DNA from: Schauerella aestuarii | Lineage (GTDB): Bacteria; Pseudomonadota; Gammaproteobacteria; Burkholderiales; Burkholderiaceae_B | Length of the DNA stretch: 64,000 nt | Assembly (NCBI RefSeq): GCF_009866805.1 | Contig: NZ_SIZW01000039.1 | Location: forward strand, 558,001 to 622,000 | Direction: 5' to 3' | In this document: piece by piece, positions 27,147-36,161 of the stretch | Numbering within the stretch: position 1 is the stretch's first letter | How the letters are laid out: every line of letters begins with the position of its first letter | The notes under the pieces: model-generated | The model's database searches: none | What the model saw: the letters and a program-made list of their open reading frames with translations, nothing else | Told to the model about the DNA's origin: nothing | Position numbers and translations under genes: made by a program

Positions 27147-27886
27147 GGTGTCGTCCTCGTATCCGCAGCCTTGTAGCGCTGCATCCCGTTAGTCAGATGG
27201 GTGCGCATCGCCAGACGTGCGGCGTCGCTGTCACCCGATTCGATGGCATTGAAAATAAGATGATGTTCGCGCTCGATCTGCTCGATGCGCTCGGTGCCCG
27301 CGCTGCGATAGCGCAACGTACGCACGGCACCGCGAATCACGTGGCTCAAATGCGTCATCAGCTGCATGAAGTAGGGGTTGTTGGTCGCTACGCCCACCGC
27401 CATATGGAAATCCAAAGCCGTCGCTGCCCCTTGCTCCCAGTCGTCGCCCGAGGCGTCCACTTGCCGCAGTGCCAACGCCAACTGCGCCAACTGCTCCGGC
27501 GTGCGATGCTGTGCGGCGATTGCGGCGGCACCCGCCTCGATCTCCACCCGCAACGAAAACACATGCTCCAACGTATCCGCCTGCAGCAGATCTTCCGGTG
27601 CGATTTCGAAGCGGCGTGAGCCCATGTCTTGCGCCACGAACGTGCCCACACCGCGCCGCGTATCCACATAGCCCGCGAGCTTGAGACGCGCAATCGCCTC
27701 ACGCACCACATTGCGGCTCACCGCAAACATCTCCGCCAGCTCGAATTCTGTGGGCAAGCGTTCGCCGGGCGCGAACTCGCCATTCATGATCCGCTGGCGA
27801 ACCTGCTGTGCGATTTCGTCGGGCAGGTTATCGGGCCGGCCGAGGCTGGCGAATACCTGCTGCGGGGGCGATTGCGTCACGGTCAT
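27143..27886 (-). CDS. GntR-family regulator with FCD ligand domain
   Basis: A 247-residue regulator. The N-terminal winged helix reads LPDEIAQQVRQRIMNGEFAP then LPTEFELAEMFAVSRNVVRE, the standard GntR pattern. The C-terminal FCD domain (about residues 100-235) contains the helix bundle with FHMAVGVATNNPYFMQLMTH and HHLIFNAIESGDSDAARLAM, which hold the metal and organic-acid ligand. I take the ATG at 27886, where AAGGAG is about eleven bases upstream, rather than the longer frame to 27928. It lies inside the operon it likely controls, between the CoA-transferase and the hydratase. Confidence 0.93.
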   Translation of the reverse strand: MTVTQSPPQQVFASLGRPDNLPDEIAQQVRQRIMNGEFAPGERLPTEFELAEMFAVSRNVVREAIARLKLAGYVDTRRGVGTFVAQDMGSRRFEIAPEDLLQADTLEHVFSLRVEIEAGAAAIAAQHRTPEQLAQLALALRQVDASGDDWEQGAATALDFHMAVGVATNNPYFMQLMTHLSHVIRGAVRTLRYRSAGTERIEQIEREHHLIFNAIESGDSDAARLAMRTHLTNGMQRYKAADTRTTP

Positions 27887-27952
27887 GGTGGGGTCAGCTC
27901 CTTGGGCGTTGCGTAAATGTTGCGGCAATGCCGGCGATAGTAGCCGTCTCGC

Positions 27953-29134
27953 TCAGATCACACCCGCCTCGACCAACCGATCGAGCCGCGCCGGTTCAAT
28001 GCCCAACATGTCTCCATAGACCTGCGCATTATGCTGCCCGCGATCGGGCGCCGGCTTCATGTCGCCCAAACCGGTGCGGCTCAGGATTACGGCCTGGCCC
28101 ACCACGGGTATCGCGCCCAGCTTAGGATGCTCGAGATCGCGGCTCATCCCCAAGTGTTTCACTTGAGGATCCGCGAAAGTCTCGTCCATCTCAAGAATCG
28201 GGCCGCAGGGCACGCCCGCGGCGTTCATCAGATCGATCCACTGCGCGGTGGTCTTGCGCTGCGTCTGCTCGCCGATCAAGGCGTTGAGTGCCGGACGATT
28301 GCGACCCCGCAACGGTACCGTCAGGAAGCGCTCGTCTTCCACGATCTCTGGGATCTCGAGAACCCGGCAGAGACGCGCAAAGATGTCGTTCCCCATCGCA
28401 GCGATGTTCATGTAGCCGTCTTGCGTGGGGAACACCCCCGTCGGGCTGCTGGTGGGATGGTCGTTGCCGCTTTGCGCCGGCACTTCCTTGTTGAGCAGCC
28501 AGCGCATCGCCTGGAAATCCATCATCCACACTTGCGACTGCAACAGCGATGTCTGCACCCACTGGCCTTTCCCCGACACTTCACGCTCCAGCAGCGCGAT
28601 AAAAATCCCGATCGCGCAGAAGAGACCGGCCGTGAGATCGGCGATCGGAATACCGGCGCGCATCGGGCCGCGCCCGGGCTCGCCCGTAACGGACATCAAC
28701 CCGCCAATCCCTTGTGCGATCTGATCGAGCCCCGGGCGCGTCGCGTACGGCCCATCCTGGCCGAAGCCGGACACACTCGCCAACACGATGCCCGGATTCA
28801 CCTTGCGCAGCGACTCGTAATCGATGCCCAGCTTGAACTTCACGTTAGGACGATAGTTTTCCACCACCACATCCGCCTTCTTCACCAGATCCATGAAAAG
28901 CGCCAGGCCTTCCGGATGCTTCAGATTGAGCGTGATGCTGCGCTTGTTGCGATGGGTGTTTTGATAGTCGGCAAACTGCGCGGAGCCGCCAGGCTTGTCG
29001 TCCTGCTCCGGGCCGGGCTCCTCGATCTTGATCACCGTGGCGCCCCAATCGGCAAACTGCCGCACGGCAGCGGGGCCCGAGCGCACCCGCGTCAGATCGA
29101 GCACGGTAAAGCGGCCTAACGGCTTGTTGTCCAT
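27953..29134 (-). CDS. CaiB/BaiF family (class III) CoA-transferase
   Basis: A 393-residue protein with typical family III motifs: VLDLTRVRSGPAAVRQFADW at the N-terminus, WGATVIKIEEPG, the DVVVENYRPNVKFKLGIDYE segment and catalytic aspartate D166 in GIPIADLTAGLFCA. Such enzymes move CoA between carboxylic acids (formate/oxalate, carnitine, succinate/itaconate types). The substrate cannot be told. It is the first gene of a minus-strand operon with a GntR regulator, enoyl-CoA hydratase and Bug protein, and a palindrome lies 76 bases upstream of its start. Confidence 0.94.
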   Translation of the reverse strand: MDNKPLGRFTVLDLTRVRSGPAAVRQFADWGATVIKIEEPGPEQDDKPGGSAQFADYQNTHRNKRSITLNLKHPEGLALFMDLVKKADVVVENYRPNVKFKLGIDYESLRKVNPGIVLASVSGFGQDGPYATRPGLDQIAQGIGGLMSVTGEPGRGPMRAGIPIADLTAGLFCAIGIFIALLEREVSGKGQWVQTSLLQSQVWMMDFQAMRWLLNKEVPAQSGNDHPTSSPTGVFPTQDGYMNIAAMGNDIFARLCRVLEIPEIVEDERFLTVPLRGRNRPALNALIGEQTQRKTTAQWIDLMNAAGVPCGPILEMDETFADPQVKHLGMSRDLEHPKLGAIPVVGQAVILSRTGLGDMKPAPDRGQHNAQVYGDMLGIEPARLDRLVEAGVI

Positions 29135-29609
29135 CTCTTGTCTCCACGCTTTTATGAACCTGAGCGGCTTCGCGGTCGAACGACCAGCGAGGAGCTCGGT
29201 TACTTATAGGATGTTGGACATCTTACAGGTGGGATTTTTGGGAGGCAATTGTTTTTTGATGTTCGGTATTGAGCTCAACGCGGGCCCATGCTCGAACCCG
29301 ACCCCCAACCCGGACACTGACCCGGCCCCCGAGCGCGGCGGCCGCCAGGGAAACTAGACGTGAGACGGAGCGAAGGACCGAACGACAACTAGCATGAGGG
29401 AGGTGGCGTCGGTCACGGCAAATGCCGCCCGGCTGGCAAGACTGCAGGTATCGAATGCGCAGCCTCGACAATCAAAACGTTTTGATTCTTTGCGCTAGCG
29501 ATCGCGTGTGCGAGATGCTCGCCACGTTCAGGTGTGGTGCAGCGCTCCAGAAGCCCACCGCGTTCGCCACAGTAAGAGGTCACAGAAACGGTGGGCTGCT
29601 AGGCAACGG
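29135..29609. other. Intergenic region upstream of the CoA-transferase operon
   Basis: About 475 bases between the divergently placed ends of two minus-strand genes, with no credible ORF. The part nearest 29134 should hold the CoA-transferase promoter; the remainder is C-rich and shows nothing else I can name. Confidence 0.4.
29210..29222. promoter_or_regulatory. Candidate operator for the FCD/GntR regulator
   Basis: GATGTTGGACATC is a perfect inverted repeat with a three-base centre. On the minus strand it sits immediately upstream of a TATAAG -10-like box (29203-29208), within the probable promoter spacer of the CoA-transferase operon. Such a position would allow repression by the GntR protein of the operon. 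The palindrome is seen; the binding partner is inferred. Confidence 0.4.
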
Positions 29610-30791
29610 CTAGTTCGACACCCGGCGCGGCAACCACTTCCAGAACACAGCCGCAGCCACGCAACCCAGCAGGCCACTAGCAACGACTGCTGCGCTGAGC
29701 GACGCCACCGCAGTAATCCCAGCCAGCAGCACTGGCCCGCCGCACGCGCCCATGTCCGCCATCAACCGCCACAGCCCAAGAAACGACGGCCGTTGCCCCG
29801 GTGGCGCCGAGTCTGCACCCAGCGTCATCACGATCCCTGAGCCAATGCCGTTGCCGAACCCCAGAATCAGCGCCACCAGCGTGAAGCTGATTAGCCCACC
29901 GGTGAGCGGCATCGACATCAAGCTCAACCCCATCAGTAACGTGCACGGAATCGCCACCCAAATGCGGCCGCGCTCGTCCATCACCTTGCCAGCAGGGTAG
30001 AACACCGCCATATCGATCGCGGCAACCAGGCCATAGATCACCGACGTCACGGCCGGCTCCAGCCCCAACTGCTCCGCCCACAGCGGGATCACCACCTGCC
30101 TGGATGCGCGCAACGCGCTCACCAGCAGCACCCCCACACCCAACGTGAGAAACACACGCGCATGCGTGCGTGCAATCTCCCGGATACGCATGCGTGGGGC
30201 CGGTTTGCCTTCCTGCTTGGAGATCACTTGAAGCTCCGGCGCAAACAACGCAATCGCGCCTGCGCCCACCATCGCACCGATCGCCACCCAGTACGCGCCG
30301 GTGATGCCAAAGCTATGAATCAGCGCCGCACCCGCAAACGGCCCGATGAACGCGCCAATACGAGTAGTACCCCCTAATGTAGACAGCGCGCGCGCCCGCA
30401 TCTGCAGCGGCACCGCCTCGGTGAGATACGTCTGCCGCGCCAGCACGAACACCGACGACGCCATCCCCACCATCAACATCGAAAGCGCCAACACCCAGAT
30501 CGTGGGCGCAAAAATCGCCAGCAAGAACGCCAGCATGCTGAACACCGCCGCCCCGATGATTGATCGCCGCTCACCCATGCTCGAAATGATCATCGACGCC
30601 GGGATGTTGCTCATCAGCGACCCCACGCCAATCAGCGCTGCAATCAGGCCAGACATCGCCAGCGACGCACCCAACTCGCGGGCAGTAAGCGCGATCACGG
30701 GAAGCGTGGCGCCATTGCTCACGCCGTAAAGCAACGACGGGCCGAACGCCGGCACGGCGATCTTTTTCAAGCTGAACGAGGGATCGGACAT
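29610..30791 (-). CDS. MFS transporter
   Basis: A 393-residue protein with about twelve membrane helices. The opening GPSLLYGVSNGATLPVIALT, the cytoplasmic loop SMGERRSIIGAAV between helices 2 and 3, and the FVLARQTYLTEAVPLQMRAR segment are typical of drug/sugar-efflux type MFS proteins (DHA1-like). Start taken at 30791 (MSDPSFSLKK); the longer frame upstream lacks features of a membrane protein. It may export a small hydrophobic compound; substrate unknown. It is divergent from the sorbosone-dehydrogenase-like gene. Confidence 0.9.
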   Translation of the reverse strand: MSDPSFSLKKIAVPAFGPSLLYGVSNGATLPVIALTARELGASLAMSGLIAALIGVGSLMSNIPASMIISSMGERRSIIGAAVFSMLAFLLAIFAPTIWVLALSMLMVGMASSVFVLARQTYLTEAVPLQMRARALSTLGGTTRIGAFIGPFAGAALIHSFGITGAYWVAIGAMVGAGAIALFAPELQVISKQEGKPAPRMRIREIARTHARVFLTLGVGVLLVSALRASRQVVIPLWAEQLGLEPAVTSVIYGLVAAIDMAVFYPAGKVMDERGRIWVAIPCTLLMGLSLMSMPLTGGLISFTLVALILGFGNGIGSGIVMTLGADSAPPGQRPSFLGLWRLMADMGACGGPVLLAGITAVASLSAAVVASGLLGCVAAAVFWKWLPRRVSN

Positions 30792-31079
30792 CGGTAGGCG
30801 TCGGCGCGGGGCAGACGGTGCGGCAAGGGTGAGAAGAGCGAAATGGGCGAATCGCCAAGGAGGGCGATTGAGGGTCATTGTAGCGAGCGCGCATTGCCTG
30901 GGGCGGGGCCTGCCTGATTGCCGGAAGCATGCGCGCATGCGAAACGCCACCTCCAGGGGCGATCAGCTTCTGCTGTGCACCAGGCGGGCGGCCGCCTGAA
31001 CGCGGCGGCGCGGCGTTTGCTACCTAGCGTTCACTCTCGCTTCTCTTCAAGCGCCATTCCTCGTTATCGAGACAAACAC

Positions 31080-32423
31080 ATGAACAAACCCCTGACCGTC
31101 ATCGCCGTGGCCGTCGCCCTGGTCGTGGTCGCCGCCGGCGGCACCTACTGGTCGATCAACCGCACCAATGCGCAACTCGACAACACCGCCAGCACGGGTC
31201 CCAACCCCACGCTGCCGGAACAGCAGCAACGCATGCTGCCCACCGTGTACATCGCGCCTGCGCAGCCCTGGACAGGCAACGCCACGCCCAAGGGTGTGGC
31301 CGGTACCAAGGTCGTGAAGTTCGCCGCCGAGCTCAACCACCCGCGCTGGCTCTACGTGCTGCCCAATGGCGACGTTCTGGTGGCCGAGACCAACGCGCCC
31401 GAGCCCGTCGGCAATGAGTCGTACAAAGGCTCCAAAGTGAAGGCCTTCGTGCAGGACGCCGTCATGGCACGTGCTGGTGCCAAAGAACCGAGCGCCAATC
31501 GCATCTCCTTGCTGCGTGACGCCGATGGCGATGGCGTAGCCGAAGTTAAAAACGTCTTCCTGAAAGATCTGACGTCCCCCTACGGCATGGTGCTTGTCGG
31601 CAACGAACTCTTCGTCGCCAACGCCAACGGCATCGTCAAATTCCCCTACAAGGAAGGCGACACCAGCATCTCCGCGCCCGCGACCAAAGTCACTGATCTG
31701 CCTGGCGGCTTGAACCACCACTGGACCAAGAACGTCGTTGCCAGCAAAGACGGCACGAAACTCTACGCCACGGTGGGCTCGAACAGCAACGTGGGTGAGA
31801 ACGGCATCGAAATCGAAGAAGGTCGCGCTGCCATCTGGGAAATCGACCGCGCAACGGGCAACAAACGCCTCTTCGCGACCGGGCTGCGCAACCCCAACGG
31901 CATGGGCTGGGAACCATCGACCGGTGCGCTGTGGACCGTGGTCAATGAGCGCGACGAACTCGGCGGCGACTTGGTGCCGGATTATCTGACGTCAGTGCAA
32001 GACGGTGGCTTCTACGGCTGGCCGTACAGCTACTTCGGCCAGAACGTGGATAACCGCATCCAGCCGCAAAAGCCCGAACTCGTCGCCAAGGCCATCAAGC
32101 CTGACTATGCGCTTGGCACACACGTGGCACCGCTTGGGATGACGTTTGCTGAAGGCAATACATTGCCGCAGCAGTTTGCTAATGGGGCATTCGTCGGGTT
32201 GCATGGTTCGTGGAACCGCAAACCGCGTTCGGGGTACAGCGTGATCTTCGTGCCGTTTGCCAATGGCAAGCCTAGTGGACAGCCGATTGACGTGTTGACG
32301 GACTTCGTGAACGCCAATGGTGATGCGAATGGTCGTCCTGTGGGCGTGACTATCGACAAGAGGGGTGGATTGCTTGTGGCAGATGATGTGGGCAATGTGA
32401 TTTGGAGGGTAGCGGGTACGTAA
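31080..32423 (+). CDS. PQQ-type sorbosone/aldose dehydrogenase-like beta-propeller protein
   Basis: A 447-residue exported protein with an N-terminal signal anchor (LTVIAVAVALVVVAAGGTYW) and a six-bladed beta-propeller of the L-sorbosone dehydrogenase / soluble aldose dehydrogenase family: LNHPRWLYVLPNGDVLVAET, the calcium-loop LLRDADGDGVAEV, NHHWTKNVVASKDGTKLYAT, ATGLRNPNGMGWEP and VGLHGSWNRKPRSGYSVIFV are characteristic. Members oxidise sugars or aldehydes in the periplasm using PQQ; no PQQ-synthesis genes are in the window, so the cofactor is assumed. The gene stands alone and is followed by a terminator. Confidence 0.9.
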   Translation: MNKPLTVIAVAVALVVVAAGGTYWSINRTNAQLDNTASTGPNPTLPEQQQRMLPTVYIAPAQPWTGNATPKGVAGTKVVKFAAELNHPRWLYVLPNGDVLVAETNAPEPVGNESYKGSKVKAFVQDAVMARAGAKEPSANRISLLRDADGDGVAEVKNVFLKDLTSPYGMVLVGNELFVANANGIVKFPYKEGDTSISAPATKVTDLPGGLNHHWTKNVVASKDGTKLYATVGSNSNVGENGIEIEEGRAAIWEIDRATGNKRLFATGLRNPNGMGWEPSTGALWTVVNERDELGGDLVPDYLTSVQDGGFYGWPYSYFGQNVDNRIQPQKPELVAKAIKPDYALGTHVAPLGMTFAEGNTLPQQFANGAFVGLHGSWNRKPRSGYSVIFVPFANGKPSGQPIDVLTDFVNANGDANGRPVGVTIDKRGGLLVADDVGNVIWRVAGT

Positions 32424-32447
32424 TAATTCAAGCTTTCTGCTACAAGG

Positions 32448-32470
32448 GGCCGCGTCCGCGGCCTTTGTTA
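32448..32470 (+). terminator. Intrinsic terminator after the dehydrogenase gene
   Basis: GGCCGCG (32448-32454) / CGCGGCC (32457-32463) hairpin, followed by TTTGTTA. It closes the transcript before the Dpd island. A second small inverted repeat, TTCCGG/CCGGAA at 32472-32485 followed by TTTTT, may back it up. Confidence 0.7.
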
Positions 32471-32861
32471 TTTCCGGCCCCGGAATTTTTGCGTCTTGAT
32501 TACGCGCGCTGTCTTGATGCATCTCGATTGTATGGGCCATTCGGCAGGAATTTCCTTGAGCTACTAACGTTTGTGGATGGCGCCACTTGCAAGGCTCTCA
32601 CATAGAATTGCTAGATTTCGATTCCCTGATTGTCACGCAATTTCCGTTCAGTTCATGCTGACAATTGGGCACACCCAAGTTCAACTTGCCAAGTGTGGAT
32701 CATTGCACAAAGTCCATCTCTCTTGTACTGCATGACCGGATCTCGACGTATCATCAGCGCAGTTACTCACGAATAGGTATTCGATGGATAATGCGCTAAT
32801 CAGGTCAATTAGTGAAGATTGCGTGACGCATTCTCAGCCCATCAATAAGGTTTGATAAACC
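32471..32861. other. Promoter region of the Dpd restriction operon and left island junction
   Basis: No credible gene. Base composition falls here from the GC-rich host to the island. A 13-base perfect palindrome, CAAGTTCAACTTG, lies at 32676-32688, flanked by CACAC and GTGTG so that the symmetry extends imperfectly over 32670-32698. A GATAAT -10-like box is at 32787-32792 without a clear -35. AAGG about eleven bases before 32862 is the likely ribosome site of dpdE. The exact island boundary could not be fixed. Confidence 0.4.
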
Positions 32862-35800
32862 ATGGCTGCAAATTTTTTTTGCTGGATAAAAAGCAGGGAA
32901 TCGGAAGGTTTAGGGAAAATCGTCGAAGTACAGGGGGATACAGGAGTCGTCGAATATTTCGATTCCCCCGCCGACGCAGTCCATCATCGCGTCTCGGTTC
33001 CGTATTCGTGCATTCGGCGGAAACGCTTAGGGCGGAATATGCGAGTGTTCACCTTGGACGAGATGTCTAATCAATGGACGGTTGCTCGGGTCCTCGATGA
33101 CGACGGTGAAGGAATTGAAGTGCGCTTGCCGCACAAGCAAGACGTTTATCTGCCTTACGAAAGAGTCTTCGTGCGTTGGAAACGGCCGATTGAAGATCCA
33201 GTCGATTTTCTCGGCAATTTAATCACGGAAACTCCCCAATATGCCCAAGCCCGCTCAGGATTCATCCGAAATTATGTTTTTCAAAGAGGAGCGGCGTTCG
33301 GGATCTCAGCACTGCTCTCCTCTTCCATAGAGTTAGAGCCACATCAAGTCGAAGTCGTTCGACGCGTTCTGACGGACCACACGCAGCGCTATTTGCTTGC
33401 AGACGAGGTCGGATTGGGGAAGACCATTGAGGCTGGGATAATAATTCGCCAGACCGTGCTCGATGATATGCGCGGCCACAGGATACTTATCCTTGTTCCC
33501 AGCGAATTGATCACGCAGTGGAGAGAGGAGTTGTCCGTCCGCTTCGGGCTCTCGGATTTACTTGATGAGTCCATATTTGTCCTCTCGCAGGATGACGCCG
33601 CTGAATTAAAAGAAGTGTCGCGGAATATTTCGTTGTTAGTGGTAGATGAAGCTCACCACCTATGTTCAACAAACGCTGACGATTCTGTCCAGAGTTTTTA
33701 TCAACTTGTGAAAGAGAATGCGTCGCGGGCGGAAAGGCTCCTGCTGCTATCCGCGACGCCAATACTGCGCAATGAGAGCGGCTTCCTTCGGATGCTCAAC
33801 CTTCTCGATCCTGTGGTCTATCGACTGGACGACGTAGAAGGGTTTCGGACAAAGGTTTCCAATAGACAAACATTCGCCGAGACCGTCGCAGCACTAGACC
33901 CCGGCAATGCGTTATTCATGGATTCCGTTCTTGATGAACTATTGAATCGGCTTTCAAACGATCCGCGTTTGATCGAGTTGTCCTTGGCACTAAAAGAGCA
34001 ATTGCTTGATATGCCTGACAAGTTCGACCCAAAGTTCTGCGCCTCCGTCGGGCAGTTGAGAGCGCACATTTCCGAGACATACCGACTCAATCGGCGTATC
34101 TTGCGAAACCGCAGAACACAGGTCGAGGGATTAACCCCAGAGCGCAAGGGGGCCGAAGTGTGGCGCGTGGAAGCCTCCTCGATGAACAGGGTTGAGTCCG
34201 CACTGGAGAATTGGCGCGTCTGCGCATCGTTGGAGACAGGCGAAATTGGGTTTGACGGCTTTTCCGAACTTGCAGATTTCTATTGGACTGCTGTGTGCGT
34301 GCTTGCACAAGGTCCCGAGGGACTCTCGCGGGTTTGTATAGAGCGATTAAGGCAAATTAGCATCGGAGTCCTGGTGCCATTTGACGGTGAAAGTTCACTA
34401 CTTGAAACCATCCTACAAACGGTTGACACGGATTCTTGGCTAGACCGTCGCTTAGAAACGCTTTATCAAGGATTAGGAACGCTTACAAGGGGGACGAAAG
34501 CCGTCATATTTTGCGGCGAGGAGGGAATTGCCGACCGGGTCTTCCATTATCTTAAAGATCGTAAGCTTAAAATCGTAAGGCACGAGGTTGGAGATGCGCT
34601 GGACTTCTCGGAGCAGGACTCTTGGAGAGACTTCTTGAGCGTTCCGGAGGTGCTTGCTATCGTATGTGGGCCGCGTGCAGAAGAGGGTATCAATCTACAA
34701 GGCGGAAACAAGGCATTGGTCCATTTCGACCTGCCACTGCAACCGAATCGTATAGAGCAACGCATGGGACGGGTAGACCGCTATGGAGCAGGGAGACCGG
34801 TACGGTCATTCGTGCTCCTCGATGGAGACGCGTCTTTCCAAATGGCATGGTTCCGTATCCTAAACGAAGGCCTAGGAGTGTTCGAACGATCGATATCGAG
34901 TTTGCAGTATTTGGTAGAAGAAGAAATCAGTGACGTGGCACAATCATTAATACACGAGGGAGTTGATCGGCTTGACTCACTGCTTGCCAAATTAGCAGGA
35001 TCGTCAGGCTTAGTAGCGCGAGAACTACGTCTCATTGCACAACAGGACGCTCTGGACCAGTTGTCGCCCGTCCCGGAACATGAGTTAGACGACCTTTTCG
35101 ACGCGGATGCAGACTGGCGGAACATAAGCAAGGCAATGACGGATTGGATTGAGAATACACTTCTATTCGAAAAAGTGAAGTTGACGCAGTCGAACGGAGA
35201 CCTGGCAGTCGACGACCCCTTTCGTTTCCATTATTGCCCACCTGATGCGAGAACCGGTCGGTCGACGCTAATATCGCTGTCCGAGTTTCTTGATGGGTTT
35301 CTAGGAGCAATCGATTTCGAAGCCCCTGGCAACCGGTCGAACAAACCGCAGTCCTATCCCTACGTGGCCCACCGGCCCTCCGCGGTCAAGCATCGCGTGC
35401 GTCCCTTACGTTATGGAACCGAGTTTGTTGAGTCGATCAGATCATTCTGTGAATTAGACGTTCGCGGCCGAAGTTTTGCGATGTGGCGACAGGTCCCCAA
35501 CGAATTTAGGCCGATGGAAACCCAAATATGCTTTCGCTTCGACTTCATTGTCGAAGCAGACCTTGACGAGGCGTTGGATGTGCTGGCCCAGGCGCGCAGT
35601 CGTACGAACACATTAGCCCGTGCCTCGCTTGCTCGACGGGGCGATACTTTGTTCTGTCCGACCGTGATCCAAGTTTGGCTGAACGAGGAAGGGGACGAAC
35701 TGCCGGCAGAGTTCGTCAAGAGATACCTCGACCCGGAATATGCGAAGCAGGGCGGCGACGGCTACATTGACAAGAACCTAGATGCGGCGTATCTGCACGC

Positions 35801-36161
35801 TTTAAGACGATGGTCGCCCAATATGCTGGCGAACTGGAGCACACATTGCGAACGCATGCGCGACAAGGCGATATCCATAGTTAATTCGAAGCCGGAACTA
35901 CTGAATCGGCAGAAGGATTCTCTGGAGAGGGCATTGGCCGAAGGCGAGATCCGTCATGCCCGACTTCGAACTCGTATTGAGTCGCTCGATGGACGCGAGG
36001 CCGTCGCCGAGGTGGAGCAATTCGCGCTCGAACGCGCCCTCAGCGAAGCGCTTCACCAGGGCATATCATCTCCTTCGCTCAAGGTCGACGTTGCCGGAGT
36101 AGTCGTCCTTACGAGCGAACCAGTGTCCATTTTATCGGAGCACATGAGGGAAACCCGATGA
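32862..36161 (+). CDS. dpdE: DpdE, SNF2/RapA-like helicase of Dpd restriction system
   Basis: A 1099-residue superfamily 2 translocase. Residues 1-110 hold small beta-rich domains like the Tudor-like repeats of RapA. Walker A is DEVGLGKT (181-188), motif II is VVDEAHHL near residue 262, motif III is LLLSATP, and the helicase-C half has EEGINLQGGNKALVHFDLPL followed by QPNRIEQRMGRVDRYG near residue 626. It is the first gene of the eight-gene restriction operon; the next gene overlaps by four bases. In Salmonella Montevideo dpdE was needed for the restriction-like phenotype. The name rests on the SNF2 architecture and on the gene order E-F-G-H-I-J-K seen here. Base composition is clearly lower in GC than the host genes. 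Confidence 0.8.
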   Translation: MAANFFCWIKSRESEGLGKIVEVQGDTGVVEYFDSPADAVHHRVSVPYSCIRRKRLGRNMRVFTLDEMSNQWTVARVLDDDGEGIEVRLPHKQDVYLPYERVFVRWKRPIEDPVDFLGNLITETPQYAQARSGFIRNYVFQRGAAFGISALLSSSIELEPHQVEVVRRVLTDHTQRYLLADEVGLGKTIEAGIIIRQTVLDDMRGHRILILVPSELITQWREELSVRFGLSDLLDESIFVLSQDDAAELKEVSRNISLLVVDEAHHLCSTNADDSVQSFYQLVKENASRAERLLLLSATPILRNESGFLRMLNLLDPVVYRLDDVEGFRTKVSNRQTFAETVAALDPGNALFMDSVLDELLNRLSNDPRLIELSLALKEQLLDMPDKFDPKFCASVGQLRAHISETYRLNRRILRNRRTQVEGLTPERKGAEVWRVEASSMNRVESALENWRVCASLETGEIGFDGFSELADFYWTAVCVLAQGPEGLSRVCIERLRQISIGVLVPFDGESSLLETILQTVDTDSWLDRRLETLYQGLGTLTRGTKAVIFCGEEGIADRVFHYLKDRKLKIVRHEVGDALDFSEQDSWRDFLSVPEVLAIVCGPRAEEGINLQGGNKALVHFDLPLQPNRIEQRMGRVDRYGAGRPVRSFVLLDGDASFQMAWFRILNEGLGVFERSISSLQYLVEEEISDVAQSLIHEGVDRLDSLLAKLAGSSGLVARELRLIAQQDALDQLSPVPEHELDDLFDADADWRNISKAMTDWIENTLLFEKVKLTQSNGDLAVDDPFRFHYCPPDARTGRSTLISLSEFLDGFLGAIDFEAPGNRSNKPQSYPYVAHRPSAVKHRVRPLRYGTEFVESIRSFCELDVRGRSFAMWRQVPNEFRPMETQICFRFDFIVEADLDEALDVLAQARSRTNTLARASLARRGDTLFCPTVIQVWLNEEGDELPAEFVKRYLDPEYAKQGGDGYIDKNLDAAYLHALRRWSPNMLANWSTHCERMRDKAISIVNSKPELLNRQKDSLERALAEGEIRHARLRTRIESLDGREAVAEVEQFALERALSEALHQGISSPSLKVDVAGVVVLTSEPVSILSEHMRETR

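Noticed and set aside
32472-32485. TTCCGGCCCCGG near the left island edge shared with tRNA-Leu, as a possible att repeat
   Set aside because: It occurs in inverted orientation relative to the tRNA copy and is itself a near-palindrome next to a T-run, so it fits a back-up terminator better than an integration site.
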